This document shows, piece after piece, positions 8,328 through 17,576 of a stretch of DNA of 64,000 bases. Source of the stretch: Streptomyces sp. NRRL B-1140 (lineage in GTDB: Bacteria > Actinomycetota > Actinomycetes > Streptomycetales > Streptomycetaceae); contig NZ_LGEA01000002.1 of NCBI RefSeq assembly GCF_001280065.1, positions 62,001 to 126,000 on the forward strand, in the 5' to 3' direction. The translations under genes were made by a program, and so were the position numbers. The notes under the pieces are model-generated. The model was not told the DNA's origin. It made no database searches and saw only the letters and a list, made by a program, of their open reading frames with translations. The first letter of the stretch is position 1. Each line of letters opens with the position of its first letter.

Positions 8328-8486
8328 GAACCTGGACTCGGCCGACCCGGCGGGCGGGCGACCGAGATGCAGGGCCATCCGGGCGAACGTACGATCGATT
8401 CCAAGTGGACCCAGAGGCATGACCAGGCGTACGCCCCGGTCTCCCGACGGGTGCGCTGCCCCATGTGGCTGAAGGGCTGGCCGGCC

Positions 8487-9221
8487 ATGACGACGCACAA
8501 CGACGACGTGGACTGGGACCGCTGGCCGGTCGCCGACTACCTCGCGGAGCACTACCGCGACGTGCATCCCTGGGACGCGGCGGTCATCGCGCACCACAGC
8601 GCCTACTACCGGCACCTCCCGCCGGGCGGCATCGCCCGCTCGGTGGAGTTCGGGGCGGGCCCCAATCTCTACCCGCTGATGCTCGCGTCCGCCACGAGCC
8701 GCAGGATCGAAGCCGTCGAGGCGGGGGCGAGCAACGTCGCCTACCTCACGGACCAGATCTGTCACCGTCCTGACGCGAGCTGGCTCCCGTTCCACGCGCT
8801 GTGCCGGGAGCTCAACCCCGAGGTGCCCGCGACCCTGGCCGGGGCGCTGGCACCGGTCGACGTCGTCCACGCCGACGTCCGGTCCCTCCCCCCGGGTACG
8901 TACGAACTCGCCTCCATGCACTTCGTCGCCGAGAGCGCCACGGAGGACTTCGCAGAGTTCGCCGACTTCTGCCGCACCTTCGTCCGAACGGCCCGGCCGG
9001 GCGGCCGCCTGGTCGCCGCCTTCATGGAGAACATGCCGACCTACCGCATCGGGCCGGCCTCCCGCTGGCCGGGTTGTCCGGTGAACCCGGCCACCGTCAC
9101 GGAGGTCTTCGCACCCCTGACCCGGGAGCTGGACGTGACCCGCATCGACATGGGTCCGACGGCGCCGGGCCACGGCGACACGGGGATGGTGCTGCTCACG
9201 GCGGTGGCGGAGGCGGTGTGA
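8487..9221 (+). CDS. SAM-dependent methyltransferase, SCO2525/NNMT-like family
   Basis: 244 residues from the ATG at 8487. Motif I of a class I methyltransferase is seen as SVEFGAGPNLYPLML (about 50), the acidic end of strand 2 is RIEAVEAGASN, and LPPGTYELASMHFVAES marks motif IV. The layout, beginning with a segment similar to DYLAEHYRDVHPWD and a late RPGGRLVAAFMENM, resembles the NNMT/PNMT/TEMT branch and the Streptomyces SCO2525-type family. An in-frame ATG at 8463 would add eight residues. Substrate unknown. It converges on the chaplin gene, sharing a palindrome that contains both stop codons. Confidence 0.8.
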   Translation: MTTHNDDVDWDRWPVADYLAEHYRDVHPWDAAVIAHHSAYYRHLPPGGIARSVEFGAGPNLYPLMLASATSRRIEAVEAGASNVAYLTDQICHRPDASWLPFHALCRELNPEVPATLAGALAPVDVVHADVRSLPPGTYELASMHFVAESATEDFAEFADFCRTFVRTARPGGRLVAAFMENMPTYRIGPASRWPGCPVNPATVTEVFAPLTRELDVTRIDMGPTAPGHGDTGMVLLTAVAEAV

Positions 9222-9234
9222 CCCGAACGGGTCA
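9219..9234. terminator. 16-bp palindrome containing both convergent stop codons
   Basis: TGACCC GAAC GGGTCA is a perfect six-base stem with a four-base loop. Its left TGA is the stop of the methyltransferase gene and its right TCA is the stop of the chaplin gene on the other strand. It could act as a compact bidirectional terminator, though the stem is short. Confidence 0.45.
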
Positions 9235-9909
9235 GCCGTCCGCGCCCGGGCGGAACCTGCGACGCAGCACCACTCCCCCGGCCACCAGTGCCGCGCTCGC
9301 CGCGACGGCCTGCAGGGCGTGGTCCGTGCCCGTGTGGGCCAAGGCGCCCCGGGCGTGCGGGACGGTGCGCGATGCCGGCTCGGGGGCCGGGTTCGCCCGG
9401 TGCGGCGGGGCCGGCTTCGGAACGGGCTCGGGGACCGGCTTCGGCGGGTGCTGTGGACGGACCGGGCGGTGATCGCCGGGGGTGTTCGAGGACTCGTTAC
9501 CGGTCGCCGCGTTGCCGATACCGACCACGTCGACCGAGTTGCCCGTGGCGTTGACGGGGAGGTCGACCGGCAGCTGCACGACGTTGCCGGAGATCACTCC
9601 GGGTGAGCCCTTCGCTCCGCCCTCGGCCACCGCGCCGCCGGACCCGCCCGGCCGGCCGCCGCGCCCCTCGTCCCGGTTCACGCAGCTGTTGCCGGCCGCA
9701 GGGTTCAGGACCCCCACCACGTTCACGGTGTTCCCGCACACGTTCACCGGGACGTGCACCGGCAGCTGGACCGTGTTGCCGGAGAGCACCCCCGGCGACC
9801 CGGCCGCCGAGCCGTCCGCACCGGAACCGGCGTACGCGGGGACGGTGACGGCCATCGCGCCCGAGGCGGCGGCGACGGCGATCACTCCGTTTCGGGTCAT
9901 CCTTCGCAT
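9232..9909 (-). CDS. Long chaplin with two chaplin domains and a LAHTG sorting signal
   Basis: A cell-wall-anchored surface-active protein of aerial hyphae. The 225-residue product has a signal peptide ending AVTVPAYA, then chaplin domain 1 (GSPGVLSGNTVQLPVHVPVN, then VCGNTVNVVG and GNSCVN) and domain 2 (GSPGVISGNVVQLPVDLPVN, then ATGNSVDVVG and GNESSN). A Pro-rich wall-spanning stretch, LAHTG, a hydrophobic helix and an RRR tail follow, the sortase E arrangement. Domain 2 lacks both cysteines that domain 1 keeps. The ATG at 9909 with an AGGCAGGGG-type site is preferred over upstream ATGs lacking one. Confidence 0.92.
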   Translation of the reverse strand: MRRMTRNGVIAVAAASGAMAVTVPAYAGSGADGSAAGSPGVLSGNTVQLPVHVPVNVCGNTVNVVGVLNPAAGNSCVNRDEGRGGRPGGSGGAVAEGGAKGSPGVISGNVVQLPVDLPVNATGNSVDVVGIGNAATGNESSNTPGDHRPVRPQHPPKPVPEPVPKPAPPHRANPAPEPASRTVPHARGALAHTGTDHALQAVAASAALVAGGVVLRRRFRPGADG

Positions 9910-10207
9910 GGACCCCTGCCTTCCAGACATCGTCGCGGGCACTCACCCGCACCGGGGAGAACGCCGGACGCCCGGTCCGAGTTATGGCTTATCGGCCTTT
10001 CACTCCATCGAGCGGGCCGGTTGTCGAACTAGCGGTAAAGACCTTCGTATTCCGGCTCCGCGTCCGGGCCCGCGCGGGGGCGGGCCTCGTGGGAAACGGT
10101 TCGCCGCGCGGCCCCGCCCGCCCGGAGGCGAGGCCCTCGGGGCGCGCATATGGTGAGCGAGGGCGTCCCGGTCCGCTGCGGGTCGCCCCGCGTCCCTGGA
10201 GGCATCG

Positions 10208-11776
10208 ATGCTGGCCAAGCTGTCCACGCGCCCCTCGATACGGCGCTGCGCGGTCACCGGCACGGCCGGGCTCGCCCTGCTGGGCACGGCACTGCCGGCC
10301 GCCGACGGCCCCGCGCCCGGCCTGTCGCACTTCTACGACCAGAAGGTCACATGGACCGAGTGCGAGGGCATGGACATGCCGAAGGATCTCCAGTGCGGGA
10401 AGGTCACCGTTCCGCTCGACTACGCCAGGCCCGGCAAGGGCACCCTCGACCTCGCCGTCGCCCGCTACCGGGCCACGGGCAGGTCCCGGGGATCGGTCCT
10501 GCTGAACTTCGGCGGACCCGGCGGTCAGGGCGTGGCCCAACTCGCCATGGGCGGCAAGGACTTCATGGGCCTGACGAACGGCTACGACGTCGTCTCCTTC
10601 GACCCGCGCGGCGTCGGCCGCTCCTCGCCGGTCAGCTGCGGAAACGCCTCGGACGCCCTGGACGCGACGGACGGCAACGCCGACGTGGCCGACCCCGGGG
10701 CCGTGCTCGAAGAGCTGCGTGCCGCGGCGGCCGAGTGCACCGAGCACTCGGGCCCCGTCCTGCCCCACATCGGCACGGTCAACGCCGCCCGCGACCTGGA
10801 CGTCATGCGCGACGCGCTCGGCGACGACAAGCTCAACTACCTGGGCTTCTCGTACGGGAGCCGGCTCGGCGCGGTGTACGCGGCCCAGTACCCCGGGAGG
10901 GTCGGCAGGATGGTGCTGGACGGCGTCGACACACTGACCGAACCGCTGGCCGACCAGGGCGTGGCGAGCGCCCGGGGGCAGCAGACCGCCCTGGAGAGCT
11001 TCCTGACCTGGTGCACCGAGGACATCGCGTGTCCTTTCGGACGCAATCCCCGAGAGGCCCGGGAACACGTCGTACAGGTGGTCGAGTCGCTCGACAAGGA
11101 CCCGCTGCCGACCGATTTCGGTGAGGCGTTCACCGGTCAGGACTTCGCGGGCGCCCTCGGGCAGGGCCTGTACAGCAGGGAGCTGTGGCCGTCGCTGCAG
11201 AGGGCGGTCGCCCAGTTGCTGGAGGACGGCGACACCCGCGGCCTGGAGGCGTTCCTGTCCGGAGGCTTCACCCTGCCGCTGCGGCGGCCCCCGCACGCCG
11301 GACTCACCGACCCGGCGGACATCCCCCTCGACAACCTGCCGGCGGCCCTGATGGCGGTCAACTGCGCGGACGATCCCGACCGCCCCGCCGCCGCGCAGGT
11401 CACCGAGGACCTCGGCCGGCTGCGCGCCCGTTACGAACAGGCGTCACCGGTGTTCGGACGGTACCGGCTCACTCAGGTACTGATGTGCTACGGCCGCCCC
11501 AAGGGCACCGACTACATCCGTGACGACGTCAAGGACGTCGAGACACCGAGGATGCTGCTCGTCGGCACCCGGGGCGACCCGGCCACGCCGTACCGCTGGA
11601 CGGTGGAGACGGCGAGGCGGCTCGGATCGTCGGCCGTGGTGCTCGACAACCGGGGCGAGGGCCACACCGGCTACGGCTCGTCCAAGTGCGTGCACAGCAA
11701 GGTCGACGCCTTCCTGCTGTACGGAACGCTCCCGCCGGACGGCAGCTCCTGTGGCTCCGACCGCGATGACGAATGA
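10208..11776 (+). CDS. Secreted alpha/beta hydrolase, tripeptidyl aminopeptidase (TAP/SlpD) type
   Basis: A family S33-type peptidase that probably removes N-terminal peptides outside the cell. It has 522 residues, a twin-Arg-free signal peptide of about 32 residues and an alpha/beta-hydrolase core. The oxyanion region is LLNFGGPGGQGV, the nucleophile elbow GFSYGS (Ser about 215), the Asp lies in VGTRGDPATPY, and the His in GEGHTGYGSSKC within the TAP C-terminal domain. The length equals the Streptomyces TAP/Slp proteases (about 520-540). GGAGG stands five bases before the ATG. The stop overlaps an ATG of the following frame. Confidence 0.88.
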   Translation: MLAKLSTRPSIRRCAVTGTAGLALLGTALPAADGPAPGLSHFYDQKVTWTECEGMDMPKDLQCGKVTVPLDYARPGKGTLDLAVARYRATGRSRGSVLLNFGGPGGQGVAQLAMGGKDFMGLTNGYDVVSFDPRGVGRSSPVSCGNASDALDATDGNADVADPGAVLEELRAAAAECTEHSGPVLPHIGTVNAARDLDVMRDALGDDKLNYLGFSYGSRLGAVYAAQYPGRVGRMVLDGVDTLTEPLADQGVASARGQQTALESFLTWCTEDIACPFGRNPREAREHVVQVVESLDKDPLPTDFGEAFTGQDFAGALGQGLYSRELWPSLQRAVAQLLEDGDTRGLEAFLSGGFTLPLRRPPHAGLTDPADIPLDNLPAALMAVNCADDPDRPAAAQVTEDLGRLRARYEQASPVFGRYRLTQVLMCYGRPKGTDYIRDDVKDVETPRMLLVGTRGDPATPYRWTVETARRLGSSAVVLDNRGEGHTGYGSSKCVHSKVDAFLLYGTLPPDGSSCGSDRDDE

Positions 11777-11826
11777 GGACGATTACCCCGAATGCCCTCA
11801 TCGTGAATTCGCTCTATCGTTCTGTC

Positions 11827-12921
11827 ATGGAGAGCGTTCTGAGTTCCGCGACCCTTGCCGAGCTGCGGCGCCCGCGGCCCTACCCCGCGGTCTCCGTGCT
11901 GACGCCGACCCACCGGCGCGATCCCTACAACGCCCAGGACCAGGTCCGGCTGCGCAACGTGGTCGCCGAGGCCAAACGGCAGCTCGAAGCCGATCCGGCC
12001 GTCACCCGCGAGCGACGCGCCGAGGTCGCCGGGCACCTCGACCGGGCTCTGAGCGAGATCGACCTGACACACGCAGAGGAGGGCCTCGCGATCTTCGCCG
12101 CTCCGGGCGAGCACCAGGTCTGGTCACTGACCAGATCCGTACCCGAACGCGTGGTGCTCTCGGACACCTTCCTCACCCGCAACCTCGTCTCCGCCCAGAC
12201 GGCCGGGCGGCCCTTCTGGGTCCTGTCGCTCGCCGCGGACCGCGTCACGCTGTGGAGCGGCGGCGTCGACCGGGTCACCGCGGCCCGCCTCGGCGGCTTC
12301 CCCCTGACGCGGCGCGTGGAGAACTTCGACCCGGAGCGGCAGCAGCGGATCGGTGACACCCCGAGCGCCTTCCGGGAGGAACGCACGCGCCAGTTCCTCC
12401 GTGAGGCCGGCATCGCGATGAGCGCCGTGCTGCGCGGCCATCCCCGGCAGTTGTACGTCACCGGCGAGCCGGCCGCCCTCTCCCTGCTGGACGAGGTGTA
12501 CACCGCCGCCCGGAGCGCGGTGCACATCCCGCACGGCGGGCTCGCCCACGGGACTCCCGAGGTCGTGTGGCAGGCCGTGCGGCCGGTGGTCGAGGCAGAG
12601 GCCCGCAGGAGTACCGACGCCGTGACGCGCGCCCTCGAAACGGCCCGCGGCCGAAGGGAGTTCGCCGCCGGCGTCGACGAGTTGTGGCAGAGCGCCCGGG
12701 ACGGCCGCGTCCGGCTGCTGGCCGTCGAGGAGAACTACCGGGTGACGGTACGCGACGCCGGGGACCATCTGATCCTCGTCGAGACCGGCGACCTCGACTC
12801 CCGTGAGGACATCGTGGACGAGATCGTCGAACAGTGCCTGGAGACCGGTGCCGACGTCCGCTTCGTACCGGACGGCACACTCGGTGAGGCGGCCGGCATG
12901 GCCGGGGTGCTGAGGTACTGA
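11827..12921 (+). CDS. baeRF3-family protein (archaeo-eukaryotic release-factor-like domain)
   Basis: 364 residues. The N-terminal LRRPRPYPAVSVLTPTHRRDP and the middle LAADRVTLWSGGVDRVT with a C-terminal RVRLLAVEENY match the bacterial baeRF3 family, which is related to eRF1/Vms1-type ribosome-associated domains but has unknown function in most bacteria. The ATG at 11827 is chosen because related proteins begin just before LAELRRPRPYP. An ATG at 11773 that overlaps the hydrolase stop (ATGA) would couple translation and add 18 residues. Neither has a strong ribosome site. Confidence 0.78.
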   Translation: MESVLSSATLAELRRPRPYPAVSVLTPTHRRDPYNAQDQVRLRNVVAEAKRQLEADPAVTRERRAEVAGHLDRALSEIDLTHAEEGLAIFAAPGEHQVWSLTRSVPERVVLSDTFLTRNLVSAQTAGRPFWVLSLAADRVTLWSGGVDRVTAARLGGFPLTRRVENFDPERQQRIGDTPSAFREERTRQFLREAGIAMSAVLRGHPRQLYVTGEPAALSLLDEVYTAARSAVHIPHGGLAHGTPEVVWQAVRPVVEAEARRSTDAVTRALETARGRREFAAGVDELWQSARDGRVRLLAVEENYRVTVRDAGDHLILVETGDLDSREDIVDEIVEQCLETGADVRFVPDGTLGEAAGMAGVLRY

Positions 12922-13206
12922 CGGAGCAGGCTCACCGCGCTCGAACGCAGTGCCGTCGAACATTCGAATCAGCCCCGCACCGGTGACCCGACGGGACGTC
13001 AAATGCCGTGTGTAATCTACGACTTGGAGCCCCTGGCAGTGCACCCGGCGGCTACCTCGGAGTAACTCCGCGAGACGGTGGCATATGCCAGAAGCACCAC
13101 CGTATCGTGTGTCGCCGAATCCCTTACAGGGCGTCGCGGGCTGTGCAACAGTCGTAACGGTCCCTCCGTCCGCCCTGGTCGTACCGTCCCCGCATCGGAG
13201 TGCGTC

Positions 13207-14619
13207 ATGCCGTCCCACCTCTCCGCGGACCGCCCAGCCGCCCAGCCGCCCCGCCGCGGCTCGGTCGACGCGCTCATCTCGCAGACGCGGCGGCTCAAGG
13301 GCGACGTGGACGCGGTGCGCCGCGACACCGAGGGGGAAGGAGCCGATCACCCGCGCGAGCGCTGGCAACGGGCCCTGTACGACCTGGCCCTGCACCAGCT
13401 CAACGACCTCGACGAGCACCTGGCCCAGTTGCGGGACGGCCCCCTGCCCACGACGGCGGACCCGGACCCCGTCGCATCCGCACCGGACTCAGGCTCATTG
13501 CTCAGCCGCGTCGGCAGCGCCGAGTGGAACCTCCTGACAGACGAGGCCAGTTGGTCCGGGGAGCTCTACCGCATCCTGGGCCGCGACCCGGCCGCTCCCC
13601 CTCTCACCCTCGACGAGCTGCCGTCCCTGGTGGTGGACGAGGACCGGCCGAAACTGACGGCGATGGTCACCGACTGCCTCGTCGACGCGAGGCCCATCGA
13701 CGGCGAGTTCCGCATCACCCGCCACGACGGCGGCGAACGGACCGTCCACATGATGGGCGAACCGGTGCTCGACGCCGACGGCAGCACCGCCTCGATGTGG
13801 GCCGTGCTGCGCGACGTCAGCGAACTGCGCCGCAGCCAGCGGGCGGTGAGCGAGACCCGTGACTCGCTCCACCACCGGCGGGAGGCCGCGCGGAGCGAGC
13901 AGCGGCTCGCGGTCGAGCTGCAGGAGGCCGTGCTGCCGCAATGGCGCGGATCCCGGCTCCCGCACCGGGGGCCAGGGACCCTCGACCTCGCCTTCCACCA
14001 CCTGCCGGCCTCCACGAACACACTCATCGGCGGCGACTGGTACGACGCGCTCGACCTGACCGACGGCGAAACACTCCTCAGCGTCGGCGATCTCACCGGC
14101 CAGGGCGTCGGCGTCACGTCGAACATGACCATGCTGCTCGGTGCCGTTCGCGGCATGGCGATGGCCGGTGCGCAGCCAGGGCAGTTGATGGCCTGGCTGA
14201 ACCAGTTACTCGACGTCACCGTGCAACCCGCCCTGGGCAGCGCCGTCTGCTGCCGCTACCGGCCCACGACCCGGACCCTGGTCTGGGCACAGGCCGGACA
14301 CCCCGCCCCGCTGTTGTTCCGCGACGGGACGGGGCGCGTGCTGAACGCACCCGACGGCGTCCTGCTCGGTGCCACCTCGGGCGCCGGCTACGGGCAGGCC
14401 GAAGAGACGCTCGAGGTGGGCGACCTGCTGCTCCTGCACACCGACGGGCTGGTGCCCGGGCACACCGGATCGGCGGCAGCGCAGCTGCTCCTCGGTCTGG
14501 CACCACGCCTGGCCGGCAACCGCACCGCCGAGGACTGCGTGCGGACCGTGGCCCAGGAGTTCGGCGAGGGCGCGCGCGAGGACAACGCCTGCGTGCTCGT
14601 CGCCAAGGTGACGTCGTAG
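13207..14619 (+). CDS. PAS-domain SpoIIE-type PP2C phosphatase (contains a TTA codon)
   Basis: 470 residues. A Pro/Arg-rich start and a helical segment (about 25-75) precede a PAS-like domain (about 98-205, with EWNLLTDEASWSGELYRILG) and a linker helix. The SpoIIE/RsbU phosphatase domain begins near VELQEAVLPQ and includes the metal-binding GGDWYDALDL and later LLHTDGL and REDNACVLVAKV. Such proteins usually dephosphorylate anti-sigma antagonists. The ATG at 13207 follows GGAG at seven bases. Codon 334 (14206-14208) is TTA, so translation should depend on the bldA tRNA and be developmentally timed. The 285 bp upstream show no other gene. Confidence 0.9.
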   Translation: MPSHLSADRPAAQPPRRGSVDALISQTRRLKGDVDAVRRDTEGEGADHPRERWQRALYDLALHQLNDLDEHLAQLRDGPLPTTADPDPVASAPDSGSLLSRVGSAEWNLLTDEASWSGELYRILGRDPAAPPLTLDELPSLVVDEDRPKLTAMVTDCLVDARPIDGEFRITRHDGGERTVHMMGEPVLDADGSTASMWAVLRDVSELRRSQRAVSETRDSLHHRREAARSEQRLAVELQEAVLPQWRGSRLPHRGPGTLDLAFHHLPASTNTLIGGDWYDALDLTDGETLLSVGDLTGQGVGVTSNMTMLLGAVRGMAMAGAQPGQLMAWLNQLLDVTVQPALGSAVCCRYRPTTRTLVWAQAGHPAPLLFRDGTGRVLNAPDGVLLGATSGAGYGQAEETLEVGDLLLLHTDGLVPGHTGSAAAQLLLGLAPRLAGNRTAEDCVRTVAQEFGEGAREDNACVLVAKVTS

Positions 14620-14642
14620 GAATCTCGGACCTGTGCGCTCGC

Positions 14643-16136
14643 TCAGGCCTGAGCGTGATCGGCGCCCCTGCCCTTCGTCCTCGGCAGGGCGAGCTTGATC
14701 TCCTCCCGCAGCTCCTCGATCTTCGGGTAACCGGAGTACTCGGCCGTGAGCCGGTACATCTGACGCAGCCGGTCCCAGGTGCGATGAGAGGAGTTGGACC
14801 CCATCGACACCAGGGCCAGGCGCGCGTACCGGTCGGCCTGTTCGGGGTCGTCAGCGATGAAGCAGGCCGACGCCATCGACAGGTAGTCGAAGATCTTCGA
14901 CCGCTGCCGGCCGTCGACGCGCAGGGCGAGAGCCTTCTCCGCGTAGTGCTGGGCATGCGCCGCCGCACCCGGCTCGAACTCGGCGAGCGTCCGGTAGGCC
15001 AGGGCCTGCATGCCGTACAGGTCCTCCTCCTTGAAGGTCTGCATCCAGTCCGGTGTCGGGACGTCGGCCTTGTCGGAGACGAACAGGTCCTCCGCCCTCC
15101 CGAGGGTGCGACGCATCGCCTGGCCCTTGCCCAGCGACGCCTGGGCCCAGGCTTCGACGGTGAAGAGCATCGCCTGGGTACGGGGCAGCACCTCGTCACC
15201 CGAACCGGAGGTGGCGAGCTTCATCAGGTGCAGGGCGTCGTCCGGCCTGCCCAGGTGCACCATCTGGCGGGCCGCGCGGGACAGTGCCTCGCCCGCACGG
15301 GGCCGGTCCCCGCCCTCGCGGGCCGCGTGCGCGGCGATGAGGAAGTACTTCTGGGCCGTGGGCTCCAGGCCGACGTCGTGCGACATCCAGCCCGCGAGGA
15401 CGGCGAGGTTGGCGGCGACGCCCCACAGGCGCCGCTGGAGGTGGGGTGGGTGACGGTAGGCGAGCATGCCGCCCACCTCGTTGAGCTGGCCCACCACGGC
15501 CTTGCGCTGGAGCCCGCCGCCGCGGGCCGCGTCCCAGGCGCGGAACACCTCGACCGAGCGCTCCAGTTCCTCGATCTCCTGCGACCCGATGGGGGCGGCC
15601 TCGTAGCGGTCGAACCCAGCGGGGTCGGCGTGCAGGGGATGGTCGGGGTCGGGGGCGTCGGCAGCCAGGGAAGGGTCGGTGTGCAGCCAGTCGTACATGG
15701 CGCTGCTGAGTGCGGATCCCGCGGCGAGCGCGGCGCCCGCGCCCACCAAGCCGCGTCGGTTGAGCATGAGGTCCATTCCCGTGAATTCGGTGAGGACCGC
15801 AGCCGTCCGCTCGGGCGCCCACGGCACGCCGTCGGGAGCGTCCTCGCTCCCGCCGCCCTGCCGTTTCCCCGCACGCCCGTGCCGGACCAGACCGAGGTCC
15901 TCGATGGTCACGACACGGCCGAGACGCTCGGTGAACAGAGCCGCCAGCACCCGCGGCACCGGATCGCGCGGGATCTCTCCCGTGTCGATCCACCGCCGCA
16001 CCCGGGAGGTGTCGGTCGACAGCTGGGGATGGCCCATGGCCGCCGCCTGCCGGTTGACCAGCCTCGCGAGTTCGCCCTTGGACCAGCCGGCCAGGCCGAA
16101 CAGGTCCGCGAGCCGGGTGTTGGGTTGTCCGCTCAC
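14643..16136 (-). CDS. nsdB: NsdB-type developmental regulator with N-terminal HTH and TPR-like repeats
   Basis: 497 residues. The N-terminal part (about 8-75) reads LADLFGLAGWSKGELARLVN and then SRVRRWIDTGEIPRDPVPRV, an XRE-like DNA-binding region. This and LTEFTGMDLMLNRRGLVGAG followed by helical TPR-like repeats (e.g. LAGWMSHDVGLEPTAQKYFL) are characteristic of NsdA/NsdB of Streptomyces, which repress sporulation or antibiotic production. The sequence resembles NsdB more than NsdA from memory, and the nearby chaplin and chitinase fit the S. coelicolor nsdB neighbourhood. The GTG at 16136 is preferred; a longer upstream frame lacks a ribosome site. It is flanked by two TTA-containing genes. 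Confidence 0.75.
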   Translation of the reverse strand: MSGQPNTRLADLFGLAGWSKGELARLVNRQAAAMGHPQLSTDTSRVRRWIDTGEIPRDPVPRVLAALFTERLGRVVTIEDLGLVRHGRAGKRQGGGSEDAPDGVPWAPERTAAVLTEFTGMDLMLNRRGLVGAGAALAAGSALSSAMYDWLHTDPSLAADAPDPDHPLHADPAGFDRYEAAPIGSQEIEELERSVEVFRAWDAARGGGLQRKAVVGQLNEVGGMLAYRHPPHLQRRLWGVAANLAVLAGWMSHDVGLEPTAQKYFLIAAHAAREGGDRPRAGEALSRAARQMVHLGRPDDALHLMKLATSGSGDEVLPRTQAMLFTVEAWAQASLGKGQAMRRTLGRAEDLFVSDKADVPTPDWMQTFKEEDLYGMQALAYRTLAEFEPGAAAHAQHYAEKALALRVDGRQRSKIFDYLSMASACFIADDPEQADRYARLALVSMGSNSSHRTWDRLRQMYRLTAEYSGYPKIEELREEIKLALPRTKGRGADHAQA

Positions 16137-16368
16137 ATCAAGCCCCCAGGTTCTCGGCTGAGTTGACAGTAGCCCGGGGAGACTTGCCGGGCGACTATTC
16201 GCCAGGGTTCGCCAGGGTGCGCCAGATGGTGTGCCACCGGCCATCCGGTGTCAGGTAGGAACGCGCCACCCCGACCCGGTCGCCGGGGACACTCCCCAGG
16301 GTTCTTCCGGGCATCCGGGCCGGGTGGTGCGCTGTCGTCGCAGGCACACGAAGGGATCTGTCTCGCCC

Positions 16369-17508
16369 ATGTACGCAGCATCGTCCTCCGTGTCCGCACC
16401 GCCCCGGTCGCTGCACCCGCGTCCCACGGACAGCGGCCCCTACCTCGCCCCCGCGCGGTCGGCGGCCCCCGTGATCGGTGCGGGCAGGGCTCGGCGCGGC
16501 GCGGTCCTCGGCACCCAACCGCTCAGCGGGAGACTCGACTTGTCCGGCCCGCAGGGGGCGCAGCTGCGCACGGCGATCGCGTCCGTGCACCGCATCTGCC
16601 CGGAGTTCGCCCCGGTGCAGGTGCTGCGCCGCAACGGACGGTCCGTGCTCCTGGTCGGCACGACCGGTCGCAGCACGGCTGTCGCCAAGTGTTTACTGGA
16701 CCACTCGCCCGCCTGGTCGGAACGGATCCGCCATGAGATAGCGGCATACCGCTCGTTCGTCCGGCACCGCCCACCCGTGCGGGCGCCGAGACTGATCGCG
16801 GCGGACCCGGACAACTGCACGCTGGTGATCGAGCGGATGCCGGGCCGGGTGGCGGCGCTCCAGCGGCACCCGGCGGTGGCGCCGCCCCGGGCGGACATCA
16901 GAGCGGCGCTCGGCGCGATCTGCCGGCTGAACGCCTGGCGGCCGCCCGCGGGTACGTTCGACGCGCCACTCGACTACGCGGCGCGGATCTCCCGGTATCA
17001 CGAGCTGGGCCTGCTCACCGACCGGGACCTGGGTGACCTGCAGAAACTCCTGCACGGGATCGCGCAGACCTCCGGACGGCAGGGCATGGGCCAGTTCTGC
17101 CACGGCGACGCGCTGCTGTCGAACATGCTCCTGTCACCGGCCGGTCCAGTGCTGGTGGACTGGGAGCACGCGGGCTGGTATCTGCCGGGATACGATCTGG
17201 CGACCCTGTGGTCGGTGCTCGGGGACGCACCGGTCGCCCGTCGCCAGATCAGCCAGATCGCGCAGTCGGCGGGGCCCGCGTCCAGGGATGCCTTCCTGGT
17301 GAACCTGATGCTGGTGCTGACCCGTGAGATCCGGACCTACGAGACGGCCGTGCAACGCTCGATGCACGATCCGACCCCGGCCGCACCGGGCACGGCCCAC
17401 CCGGGTGCTGCGCCGACCGGCGAGGAGCAGAGGCTGCTGCTGCGGCGGCTGCACGACGACTGCCAGTTGGCCCGGCGCGCCGTGCGCGCGGCGGTCGGCA
17501 CTCGCTGA
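16369..17508 (+). CDS. Aminoglycoside phosphotransferase-fold protein (contains a TTA codon)
   Basis: 379 residues of the APH/choline-kinase fold. The Brenner motif is [20 protein letters not shown] followed by [16 protein letters not shown], giving the catalytic Asp and the Mg-binding DWE. The N-lobe Lys is in STAVAKCLL. The first 60 residues are low complexity. Whether it phosphorylates a drug or a metabolite cannot be said. Codon 109 (16693-16695) is TTA, predicting bldA dependence. It is divergent from nsdB with about 230 bp between starts, and ends at a strong terminator. GAAGG upstream is 14 bases from the ATG, so the start is uncertain. Confidence 0.78.
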   Translation: MYAASSSVSAPPRSLHPRPTDSGPYLAPARSAAPVIGAGRARRGAVLGTQPLSGRLDLSGPQGAQLRTAIASVHRICPEFAPVQVLRRNGRSVLLVGTTGRSTAVAKCLLDHSPAWSERIRHEIAAYRSFVRHRPPVRAPRLIAADPDNCTLVIERMPGRVAALQRHPAVAPPRADIRAALGAICRLNAWRPPAGTFDAPLDYAARISRYHELGLLTDRDLGDLQKLLHGIAQTSGRQGMGQFCHGDALLSNMLLSPAGPVLVDWEHAGWYLPGYDLATLWSVLGDAPVARRQISQIAQSAGPASRDAFLVNLMLVLTREIRTYETAVQRSMHDPTPAAPGTAHPGAAPTGEEQRLLLRRLHDDCQLARRAVRAAVGTR

Positions 17509-17514
17509 CGGGGA

Positions 17515-17560
17515 CGAAGGGGCCGCTGGACACCTGAGCAGGTGTCCAGCGGCCCCTTCG
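17515..17560. terminator. Strong bidirectional terminator, 20-bp or longer stem
   Basis: CGAAGGGGCCGCTGGACACC pairs perfectly with GGTGTCCAGCGGCCCCTTCG across a six-base centre whose ends also pair. It begins seven bases after the APH-like stop and ends 16 bp before the convergent hypothetical gene, so it serves both. Confidence 0.92.
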
Positions 17561-17576
17561 TGAACGGCGGTTCGGC

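Noticed and set aside
12922..13206. Possible small gene upstream of the PAS-SpoIIE phosphatase
   Set aside because: Frames here lack starts with ribosome sites; the 285 bp look like promoter or leader sequence.
13941..16166. 741-codon open frame on the plus strand
   Set aside because: It crosses the end of the phosphatase gene and the antisense of nsdB, both strongly supported.
16369..17508. Aminoglycoside resistance determinant
   Set aside because: The APH fold is shared by many kinases; nothing in the context indicates a drug substrate.
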